The notes under the pieces are model-generated. The model ran no database searches, had not been told where the DNA came from, and saw only the letters and a list, made by a program, of their open reading frames with translations. This document shows, piece by piece, positions 1-5,367 of a stretch of 5,367 nt of DNA (position 1 is its first letter; each line of letters opens with the position of its first letter). The DNA is from Oscillospiraceae bacterium (GTDB taxonomy: Bacteria; Bacillota; Clostridia; Oscillospirales; Oscillospiraceae): NCBI GenBank assembly GCA_031261245.1, contig JAISKU010000090.1:1-5367 (forward strand). The letters are read 5' to 3'. The position numbers were made by a program, and so were the translations under genes.

Positions 1-315
1 GAGCGCGGCGAGGACCCGCTCGATTGCGCGAAGCGCGAGCTGTCCGAGGAGACGGGCTACACGGCGCAGACGTGGCACAGCCTCGGCGCGATATACCCCT
101 CGCCCGGCTTCTGCAAGGAGGTCTTGCACCTGTACATCGCGACGGGTCTGCAAAAGGGCGAGGCGCACCCGGACGCGGACGAATTTTTGAGCGTACACGA
201 GGTAACATTTGCCGAGCTCGTGGAAATGATAATGTCAAACACGCTGACTGACGCGAAAACCGTCGTCGGTGTGCTGAAAGCGGAGAGATTTCTCAAGGAA
301 CGGGGGATTTTGTGA
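1..315 (+). CDS. nudF: Nudix hydrolase, ADP-ribose pyrophosphatase type (5'-truncated by window edge)
   Basis: C-terminal 104 residues of a Nudix hydrolase; the start lies upstream of the window and the frame is open from base 1. Most of the Nudix box is visible at the left edge: Glu4, seven residues, then RELSEETGY (residues 12-20), matching E-x7-REUxEExGU. Only the leading glycine segment is missing. These glutamates bind the divalent metal needed for pyrophosphate hydrolysis. The segment after the box (YPSPGF at about 32-37, then HLYIATGL, and later a DEFLSV strand and a DAKTVVGVL helix) is typical of ADP-ribose pyrophosphatases, which cleave ADP-ribose to AMP and ribose 5-phosphate in the cytoplasm. 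The subfamily is inferred from this tail; activity on another nucleoside diphosphate derivative is possible. Its TGA stop overlaps the ATG of the WalR-like gene (TGATG), which suggests co-transcription and reinitiation. The nudF symbol is tentative. Confidence 0.88.
   Translation, partial: ERGEDPLDCAKRELSEETGYTAQTWHSLGAIYPSPGFCKEVLHLYIATGLQKGEAHPDADEFLSVHEVTFAELVEMIMSNTLTDAKTVVGVLKAERFLKERGIL
302..307 (+). promoter_or_regulatory. Ribosome binding site deciding the walR start
   Basis: The purine run GGGGGA lies 7 bases before the ATG at 315, good Shine-Dalgarno spacing. A GTG directly upstream at 312 is in frame but would leave only 4 bases, so ATG 315 is preferred. The site lies inside the last codons of the Nudix gene. 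Confidence 0.6.
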
Positions 316-995
316 TGGCGCACACCGTACTGATCGTGGACGACGAGAAAAACATCGTAGACATACTCAAATTCAACCTGAAAAAAGAGGGCTATGACAC
401 CACCGAGGCGTATGACGGCGAGGAGGCACTGCGCCGGTACGGCGCGGAGTGCCCCGCGCTCATTCTCCTCGACGTCATGCTGCCGCACCTCGACGGGTTC
501 GAGGTCTGCCGCCGCATACGCAGGATGGACAACCTCACGCCCATAATCATGCTCACGGCGCGCGAGGAGGAGACGGACAAGGTGTTCGGGCTCGAGCTCG
601 GCGCCGACGACTACATCACGAAGCCGTTTTCAATACGCGAGGTGCTCGCGCGCGTCAAGGCGAACATGCGCCGCACAGCCGCCGTCGAGGCCGCGCTCCC
701 CGCCCCCGTTGACGGGCTCGTGATTGATGATGAGCGCTTCGACGCGTTTGTCGGCGGCCGCCCGGCGGAGCTCACGCCGCGCGAGTTTGAGCTGCTCAAA
801 TTCCTCGCCGCGTCGCCCGGGAAGGTGTTCTCGCGCGAGGATTTGCTGCGCGACGTGTGGCAGTACGACTATTTCGGCGACCCGCGCGCCGTGGACGTCG
901 CGATACGCCGTCTGCGCGAGAAGATTGAGGAGGACTCCGCGAATCCCGGATATGTCATGACGAAGCGCGGCGTCGGGTATTATTATGAGGGGTAG
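315..995 (+). CDS. walR: WalR-like (YycF) OmpR/PhoB-family response regulator
   Basis: A 226-residue DNA-binding response regulator, full length for the family. The receiver domain (about 4-118) has the acidic pair Asp9/Asp10, phosphoacceptor Asp53 in LILLDVMLP, Thr81 and Lys103 in the TKPF motif. A short linker leads to a winged-helix domain (about 132-224). Its recognition region, YDYFGDPRAVDV followed by IRRLREKIE, and the ending TKRGVGYYY closely resemble Bacillus WalR as I recall it and are more specific than generic PhoB-type proteins. In Bacillota WalR is phosphorylated by WalK and controls peptidoglycan hydrolases and cell-wall homeostasis, often essentially. The adjacent kinase and the YycH- and YycI-like genes support this assignment. 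ATG 315 is chosen over the in-frame GTG at 312 for its better Shine-Dalgarno spacing and its TGATG overlap with the Nudix stop. No promoter is visible directly upstream, so transcription probably begins in or before the Nudix gene. Regulatory targets here are inferred from the family. Confidence 0.93.
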   Translation: MAHTVLIVDDEKNIVDILKFNLKKEGYDTTEAYDGEEALRRYGAECPALILLDVMLPHLDGFEVCRRIRRMDNLTPIIMLTAREEETDKVFGLELGADDYITKPFSIREVLARVKANMRRTAAVEAALPAPVDGLVIDDERFDAFVGGRPAELTPREFELLKFLAASPGKVFSREDLLRDVWQYDYFGDPRAVDVAIRRLREKIEEDSANPGYVMTKRGVGYYYEG

Positions 996-997
996 GA
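993..997 (+). promoter_or_regulatory. Ribosome binding site for walK overlapping the walR stop
   Basis: TAGGA, which contains the walR stop codon, lies 10 bases before the ATG at 1008. A second purine run, AAGG at 1002-1005, is only 2 bases from the start and is too close to be a normal site. The 12-base gap between the genes has no room for a promoter, so translation of walK depends on the upstream transcript. Confidence 0.45.
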
Positions 998-1007
998 CTG
1001 TAAGGTA

Positions 1008-2444
1008 ATGACAAAATCCTTACGCACCAAGCTCGTTTTCGTAATGCTTATACTTATAGTCATGCTTATGACCGTGGTGACGGTTTTCCTCATCCGCGGC
1101 GTGCGCGACTTCTATCTCGACGAGTTCTACAACCGCATATCCGCGGCGTTCACCGACACGGATATGGTCTCCGCGCTGCGCGACGCGGCGAACGAGCCCG
1201 ACGCCGCCGAGCAGATGGAGGACATTCTGTCCGCCTACGCCGGGCAGCTCGGAATCGACAGCGGTACGCGCAATTTCTATATCCTCGACGGCGTCACGGG
1301 AGAGCGCGTTGCGGGCGCCGAGCTTCAGCGCGGCGAAACCCTCGCAATGACCCCGAACATTCTGACCGCCCTCACGGGTGAAAACGCGTACACCGGGAAT
1401 TCCGGGGGCGACTACATGGACGCCGCCGCGCCGATCGAGGGCACGAACGGTCGCTTTATTGTGTACATACGCGACAACAGAGCCACCTCGCAGAATCTCT
1501 CCGCGTCGCTTTTCAAGATGATACTGGAGGCCGTGGCGTTCGGCTTCGCGGCGTCCGTCGCGATAAGCCTGCTGCTCGCGGGGACGCTGCTCTCCCCCAT
1601 TCGCGGCATGACGCGCGCGGCGGAGGCTATGGCGGGCGGCGACTTCACACGCAAAATCCCCGTCGAGTCAGAGGACGAGATAGGCACGCTCTCCACGACG
1701 TTCAACACCATGGCGTCGCAGCTTCAGACGACGCTCGACGAGCTGAAAAACGCGGAGCAGCTCCGCCGCGACTTCGTGGCGAACGTGTCGCACGAGCTGC
1801 GCACCCCGCTGACGAGCATACGAACGTACGCCGAGACCTTGAGCGACAGTCCGGAGCTTCCGGAGGACACGCGCGAGGAATTTCTGCGCGTCATACTAAA
1901 TGAGAGCGACAGAATGACGAAAATCGTCTCCGACCTGCTCGACCTGTCGCGCCTCGACTCGGGAAGCGGACTGAAAATCGAAAAATTCTCGCTGGAAAAA
2001 TCGTTGCGCGACGTGTACGCCGCAATCGCGCTCTCGGCGGAGCGGCGCGGGCTTCGCATGACGCTCGGCCTCGACACGCTGCCGCAGATTTCCGGCGACA
2101 GGGCGCGGCTTGAGCAGGTGCTGATGAACATCATGACGAACGCGCTCAAATACACGCCGGAGGGCGGGGAGATAAACATAACGTGCGGCGTTGACCGCAG
2201 TCGCGTGTGGGTAAAAATAAGCGACACGGGCGTCGGCATACCGGAGGACGACCTGCCGCACATTTTTGACCGTTTTTACAGGGTGGACAAGGCGCGCTCC
2301 CGCGAATCCGGCGGCACGGGTCTCGGTCTGTCCATCGCGGGCGAGATTGTCGCGCGCCACGGCGGTGAGATAAAACTCGAGAGCGTGTACGGCTCCGGCT
2401 CCGTCTTTACCGTGATACTGCCGATTGAGGGGCCGGGCGCATGA
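1008..2444 (+). CDS. walK: WalK-like (YycG) membrane sensor histidine kinase, without cytoplasmic PAS domain
   Basis: A 478-residue class I sensor kinase. Membrane segment 1 spans about 9-29 and segment 2 about 171-195. Between them lies an extracytoplasmic domain of about 140 residues, with a strand pattern (RNFYILDG, DAAAPIEG, RFIVYIRDN) resembling PAS/Cache-like sensors. A HAMP domain follows (about 195-245, with EDEIGTL at 222-228). It runs directly into the dimerisation domain with the phosphoacceptor His262 in FVANVSHELRTPL. The ATPase domain has the N box (Asn374, Asn378), G1 (DTGVGIP, 406-412), F box (FDRFY, 420-424) and G2 (GGTGLGL, 435-441). All catalytic residues are present, so it should autophosphorylate and pass phosphate to Asp53 of the adjacent regulator. 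Bacillus WalK is about 611 residues and has a PAS domain between HAMP and the histidine domain; that domain is absent here. The identity as WalK rests mainly on the operon, and a PhoR-type sensor would look similar. The stop overlaps the next ATG as ATGA. Confidence 0.9.
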   Translation: MTKSLRTKLVFVMLILIVMLMTVVTVFLIRGVRDFYLDEFYNRISAAFTDTDMVSALRDAANEPDAAEQMEDILSAYAGQLGIDSGTRNFYILDGVTGERVAGAELQRGETLAMTPNILTALTGENAYTGNSGGDYMDAAAPIEGTNGRFIVYIRDNRATSQNLSASLFKMILEAVAFGFAASVAISLLLAGTLLSPIRGMTRAAEAMAGGDFTRKIPVESEDEIGTLSTTFNTMASQLQTTLDELKNAEQLRRDFVANVSHELRTPLTSIRTYAETLSDSPELPEDTREEFLRVILNESDRMTKIVSDLLDLSRLDSGSGLKIEKFSLEKSLRDVYAAIALSAERRGLRMTLGLDTLPQISGDRARLEQVLMNIMTNALKYTPEGGEINITCGVDRSRVWVKISDTGVGIPEDDLPHIFDRFYRVDKARSRESGGTGLGLSIAGEIVARHGGEIKLESVYGSGSVFTVILPIEGPGA

Positions 2445-3712
2445 GCCGCGCCGCGCGTGAAAATCTGAAAACCCTGCTGATTGCGGCGCTTCTCGTCAGC
2501 GCGGTGCTGCTCGGCAGGGCTTCCGGCATGTTCACGGGTCTCGTCTCCGCGTTCTCGCGCACCGGCGCGCCGACCTCCGCGATCGTCCCCGGCGGCGTCG
2601 CCGAAACCGTGTCGGCGGAGGCCGCGCGCCCCGGCGTAATCGTGCTGACGGACGTGAGCGGCGCGCGCGCCGTCGCGAAATACGACCCCGCCGCGCTCGA
2701 CGCGATGTATGAGCGCACGAGCGGCATTGTGGGCGAGGCGCTCGGCGCGTCGCCGGAGCTCTCCGAGTGCGATGAGGAGGAGTGGCGTCAGGCGCTCCGC
2801 TCGCCCGGCGTAATGTTTGAATACTACGCACCGGCGCCTCTCGGCGTCGTGCGTGGGTGGCTCGGCGCGCGCGAGGACGAGGACACGCAGATCAGGCGGC
2901 TGTGCCTCACGTTCTCCGGGGACGCTTCCGCGCTGTATTTTCAGGGCGACGGCGGATTCTACCGCGCGGAGACTGCGGCGCTCGGCTCCGCGCCCACCGT
3001 CCCCGCCGTATACGACGACAGCCACCTGTATGAATTCGAGAAAAATCCGGACAGCGCCGCGCCGTATGTGATACTCATCGCGGGCTCGTCGCACCCGTCC
3101 GTTGTCTCCTCAAACCCGCTGACCTCGGCCGCGAACGTCAACAGCATTTTGAGCTCCCTCGGCATCGACAACCAGCAGAAGCCCGGGTACAGCGGCAGCG
3201 ACGGCACGCTCGTCTACGTCACGAACTCCTTCACGCTGTCCATATCGCCCGACGGGACGGTAATTTACCGCCGAAGCCGCGCCACGGGGGCCGCAGAGCC
3301 GCCGGAGGACGCCGAAACCGGCGTGTTCTCCGACAGCACCGCCGTGGAGCTCGCGCGGCTCGTGGTTGCCGGGGCTCTCGGCGCGCACTCCGGCGACGCG
3401 CGCGTCTATTTCTCCGGTTTTGAGAAACGCGGCGCGGCCGCCACCGTGATTTTCGACTATTTCATCGCCGGCGGGCGCGTATTTCTCCAATATCACGACA
3501 ACGCCGCCCGCGTGACGATTACGGACGGCGTGATAACGTATATGTCCCTCTGCTTCCGCTCCTACACCCCGGACGCGGAGGTGACGCTTCTCCCGGAGGC
3601 GCAGACGCTCGCCGCGCGCGCGGGCGAATTCGGGCTCGGGTATTCCGACGCCGGCTCCGGGGCGCTGTCCCCGTTCTGGTACGGGCTCGACGCGTCGGAG
3701 GTCACGCCATGA
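2441..3712 (+). CDS. yycH: YycH-like membrane-anchored regulator of the WalK kinase
   Basis: A 423-residue protein with a short basic N-terminus, one hydrophobic segment (about 9-25, TLLIAALLVSAVLL) acting as an uncleaved anchor, and a large extracytoplasmic body. The ATG overlaps the walK stop (ATGA), and GAGGGG at 2427-2432 lies 8 bases upstream. Position after walK, size (Bacillus YycH is about 455 residues) and topology point to YycH. So does the central region: a helix near SILSSLGID (235-243), SDGTLVYVTN (253-262), then SISPDGTVIYRR (267-278). The C-terminal part has alternating strands (about 333-375) and ends in a GALSPFWYG motif (407-415), echoed in the next protein. In Bacillus, YycH and YycI form a membrane complex with WalK and lower its activity; in Staphylococcus aureus they are reported to activate it, so the direction here is unknown. 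No enzymatic motif is seen. The assignment comes from context and family resemblance, not a distinctive active site. Confidence 0.75.
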   Translation: MSRAARENLKTLLIAALLVSAVLLGRASGMFTGLVSAFSRTGAPTSAIVPGGVAETVSAEAARPGVIVLTDVSGARAVAKYDPAALDAMYERTSGIVGEALGASPELSECDEEEWRQALRSPGVMFEYYAPAPLGVVRGWLGAREDEDTQIRRLCLTFSGDASALYFQGDGGFYRAETAALGSAPTVPAVYDDSHLYEFEKNPDSAAPYVILIAGSSHPSVVSSNPLTSAANVNSILSSLGIDNQQKPGYSGSDGTLVYVTNSFTLSISPDGTVIYRRSRATGAAEPPEDAETGVFSDSTAVELARLVVAGALGAHSGDARVYFSGFEKRGAAATVIFDYFIAGGRVFLQYHDNAARVTITDGVITYMSLCFRSYTPDAEVTLLPEAQTLAARAGEFGLGYSDAGSGALSPFWYGLDASEVTP

Positions 3713-4515
3713 GTACCGCGAAGATCAAAAACCTCATTCTCGCGGCGCTCGTTCTAATAAACGTGTTCTTCCTCATTGACGTGCTGTGGGAGAAAATCGG
3801 CGAGGCCGCGGAGCGCCGCCAGATAACCGAAAATCTCACCGCCATCATGGAAAAAGGCGGTATCGAGCTGCACAGCGGCGCGATAGGCGAAATTCGCGGG
3901 CCTGCCGCGCAGAGCACCGTGCGCGACCCGTTCGGCGAGGCCACAATCGCCCGCGCGGTGCTCGGCGACTGCGAGCTCGTCGAGTCCGGAACGCGCGCGC
4001 GCTATGAGAGCGGGCTCGGCGAGGCGACCTTCAACACGCGCGGCGAATTTGTCATAACCGCCCGAAAGGAGCTCGCGGCCTCCGACGGCGAACCGGCGCG
4101 CTACGCGAAGCGGCTCTTGCGCGCCATGAAGCTCGACGCCTCAGAGCCGGTGGCGACGGGCAGCAATACCGCCACCGCAGTGTGCGAATATCGCGGTACG
4201 GCCGTGTTCAACTGTGTCATCACGTTTGAATTCGACGGCGAGGGCCTTGTCACCGTGTCCGGCCGCCGCCCCTCCGGCGTCTCCGAGGCCCCCGACGTGG
4301 CAACGCGCGATTTGCCCACGCTGCTCCTCGGCTTTTTGAGCCTTGTCAGGGACGGCGGAGCCGATTGCACGTCGATATCGTCCGTTGAGGCGGGCTACCG
4401 GCTGAGCGTCGGCGCGTTCGGGGACGGCAGCCTGTCGCCGGGCTGGAGGGTGGAGACGGACGTCGGGGCGTTCTTCCTCGACGCCGTGACGGGAGCGATA
4501 GAGACTGCGGAATAG
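3709..4515 (+). CDS. yycI: YycI-like membrane-anchored regulator of the WalK kinase
   Basis: A 268-residue protein, close to Bacillus YycI (about 280). The N-terminus KIKNLILAALVLINVFFLI (5-23) is a lysine-flanked single membrane anchor typical of YycI, and the rest is predicted to lie outside the membrane. The ATG overlaps the yycH stop (ATGA), with a strong GGAGG at 3697-3701 spaced by 7 bases. The body has alternating strand and helix segments, including the helix ARYAKRLLRAMKL (130-142) and paired strands about 155-185. The C-terminus SLSPGWRVETDVGAFFLDAVTG (beginning at 241) is the usual ending of this family. Together with YycH it is expected to contact the WalK membrane segments and tune kinase output. 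Sequence conservation in the family is low, so gene order and topology carry much of the call. The last codons (IETAE, then TAG) form the left arm of an inverted repeat shared with the converging rmuC. Confidence 0.77.
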   Translation: MSTAKIKNLILAALVLINVFFLIDVLWEKIGEAAERRQITENLTAIMEKGGIELHSGAIGEIRGPAAQSTVRDPFGEATIARAVLGDCELVESGTRARYESGLGEATFNTRGEFVITARKELAASDGEPARYAKRLLRAMKLDASEPVATGSNTATAVCEYRGTAVFNCVITFEFDGEGLVTVSGRRPSGVSEAPDVATRDLPTLLLGFLSLVRDGGADCTSISSVEAGYRLSVGAFGDGSLSPGWRVETDVGAFFLDAVTGAIETAE

Positions 4516-4533
4516 TTATTCCGCAGTCTCTAT
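4498..4533. terminator. Perfect inverted repeat across both convergent stop codons; candidate bidirectional terminator
   Basis: Arms at 4498-4514 and 4517-4533 are perfect reverse complements over 17 bp (ATAGAGACTGCGGAATA), separated by the two bases GT. As RNA from either strand, this would fold into a stem of about 16 bp with a 4-base loop. It lies where the yycI-like gene (TAG 4513-4515) and rmuC (TAA, complement of 4516-4518) meet, the right place for a shared transcription terminator or 3'-end stabiliser. Neither strand has a clear T-run after the stem, so it is not a textbook intrinsic terminator. Rho-dependent or processing-linked function is possible. Confidence 0.7.
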
Positions 4534-5367
4534 GTCGTCCCCTATCAATATTGTCGCCTGCTCCGTCGAGATTTCCACGACGTCTTTAAGTCGTTTTCCG
4601 ATGACATTGGAGCGCGTGCCGAGCTTTTCGAGGTGATTTGCCGCGGCGGCAAGGCTCTTCTGCGCGGAATCCACGACCTCGCCGAACTTCCCGAACTCGG
4701 TTTTCACCGCGCCGAGCAGGTTCCACACCTCGCTTGAGTGCTTCTCGATCGCGAGCGTGCGAAAGCCCATCTGCAAACTCGACAGGAACGCCGCCGTGTT
4801 CGTCGGGCCGACGACCGTGATTTTGTACTTTGTCTGCAACTCCTCAAACAGTCCGGGGCGGCGCAAAATCTCGGCGTACAGCCCCTCCGTCGGGACAAAC
4901 ATTATCGCGAAATCCGTTGTGACAGGCGGGTTTATGTACTTGTCCGATATGCTCTTCGCGTTCTTTTTTACCGCGTCCTCAAACCGCTTCGACGTGCCGT
5001 CAACGTCCACTCCCGTCTCATACGCCTCCTGCAAGCGCTGAAAATCCTCCACCGGGAATTTCGCGTCGATCGGCAGATACAGCGCCCCGTCGTTCCCGTC
5101 GCTCCCCGGCAGCTTCACCGCGTAGTCCACGCGCTCAAGCCCGGACTTGACGGAGAATTGCTCGACATACTGCTCACGCGAGAGCATCTGCTCTAAAATC
5201 GCGCCGAGCTGGATTTCGCCGAGGTTTCCGCGCGTCTTGACGTTGCTCAGAACCTTTTTCAGTCCGCCCACGTCCGACGCGAGCGTGGTCATCGCGCCGA
5301 GCCCCTGCTGAACCTGTTCAAGCCGCTCGCTTATCATATTAAAGGACTCGCTGAAGCGCTTTGAGAT
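4516..5367 (-). CDS. rmuC: RmuC-family DNA recombination protein (N-terminus outside window)
   Basis: The C-terminal 283 residues of an RmuC-family protein, read on the - strand. The frame is still open at the right edge and the methionine at 5335-5337 is internal, since the ten codons before it continue the helical N-terminal region. Hallmarks, numbered from the first visible residue, are KTRGNLGEIQLGAILEQML (44-62), RVDYAVKLPG (79-88), LPIDAKFP (98-105), FVPTEGLYAE (157-166), VVGPTNTAAFL (185-195) and GFRTLAIEK (201-209). The family is considered a PD-(D/E)XK-like putative nuclease; Asp81 and the Asp-Ala-Lys at 101-103 fit such a core. Escherichia coli RmuC (about 475 residues) limits inversion at short inverted repeats. 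The missing part probably holds an N-terminal membrane segment and coiled coil. The gene converges on the wal operon and its stop abuts the yycI stop with no gap. Its last residues, IETAE, are encoded by the right arm of the shared inverted repeat. Confidence 0.93.
   Translation of the reverse strand: MSKRFSESFNMISERLEQVQQGLGAMTTLASDVGGLKKVLSNVKTRGNLGEIQLGAILEQMLSREQYVEQFSVKSGLERVDYAVKLPGSDGNDGALYLPIDAKFPVEDFQRLQEAYETGVDVDGTSKRFEDAVKKNAKSISDKYINPPVTTDFAIMFVPTEGLYAEILRRPGLFEELQTKYKITVVGPTNTAAFLSSLQMGFRTLAIEKHSSEVWNLLGAVKTEFGKFGEVVDSAQKSLAAAANHLEKLGTRSNVIGKRLKDVVEISTEQATILIGDDIETAE

Noticed and set aside
312..314. GTG as the start codon of walR
   Set aside because: It would put the Shine-Dalgarno run only 4 bases away and add one extra methionine. 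The adjacent ATG at 315 has 7-base spacing.
999..1016. TGTAAG near the walK start as a possible half of a WalR binding box
   Set aside because: The WalR box needs two TGTWAH hexamers 5 bases apart. The last base does not fit and no second half is present at the right distance.
1850..1864. Small inverted repeat TCCGGAGCTTCCGGA in walK
   Set aside because: Six-base arms with a 3-base loop in the turn between the two dimerisation helices. It encodes an ordinary Ser-Pro-Glu-Leu-Pro-Glu linker, and this size is expected by chance.
1724..2263. Open frame of 179 codons on the - strand opposite the kinase catalytic domain
   Set aside because: It is Ser/Arg-rich, low-complexity sequence mirroring the conserved kinase codons, with no motif and no convincing ribosome binding site.
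2659..2672. 14-bp perfect palindrome CGGCGCGCGCGCCG inside the yycH-like gene
   Set aside because: It is made of alternating GC codons for Gly-Ala-Arg-Ala, which are common in this gene. It is most simply a result of codon bias, not an operator.
2276..3094. Long open frame of 272 codons on the - strand, opposite walK and yycH
   Set aside because: It is Arg/Ala/Gly-rich, has no recognisable domain, and straddles two well-supported genes. Long antisense frames are expected in GC-rich coding DNA.
4738..5196. Open frame of 152 codons on the + strand opposite rmuC
   Set aside because: It lies wholly within strongly conserved RmuC coding sequence on the other strand, and its translation shows no known motif.

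Overview
The window is a fully coding, GC-rich stretch (clearly above 60% by eye). It comes from what looks like a high-GC member of the Bacillota, probably a clostridial lineage. The main reason is the gene order response regulator, sensor kinase, YycH-like, YycI-like. This is the WalRK (YycFG) cell-wall control locus, which is typical of Bacillota. Isoleucine is often encoded by ATA despite the high GC content (15 of 33 Ile codons in the kinase gene). That unusual habit may help place the organism, but I cannot name a genus.

Layout on the + strand: (1) 1-315, the C-terminal part of a Nudix hydrolase of the ADP-ribose pyrophosphatase type; (2) 315-995, a WalR-like OmpR/PhoB-family response regulator; (3) 1008-2444, a WalK-like membrane histidine kinase; (4) 2441-3712, a YycH-like membrane-anchored regulator; (5) 3709-4515, a YycI-like membrane-anchored regulator. 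Junctions are a TGATG overlap, a 12-base gap and two ATGA overlaps, so all five genes are probably one transcript with translational coupling. On the - strand, 4516-5367 is the C-terminal part of an RmuC-family protein that converges on the operon. There is no intergenic stretch of any size, no RNA gene, no mobile element and no CRISPR array.

Inferred working model: WalK senses a cell-envelope signal and phosphorylates WalR at Asp53. The YycH- and YycI-like proteins, each with one N-terminal membrane anchor and an extracytoplasmic body, are expected to contact the kinase and tune it. The Nudix and RmuC genes are housekeeping neighbours. The Nudix gene may be co-expressed with the operon, while RmuC is transcribed separately.

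The most striking feature is the convergent junction. The YycI-like and RmuC genes end back to back with no base between their stop codons. A perfect 17-bp inverted repeat spans both stops, so both proteins end in the same five residues, IETAE. I did not find a clearly novel defence or mobile system; the rest is a compact, somewhat divergent version of a known locus.
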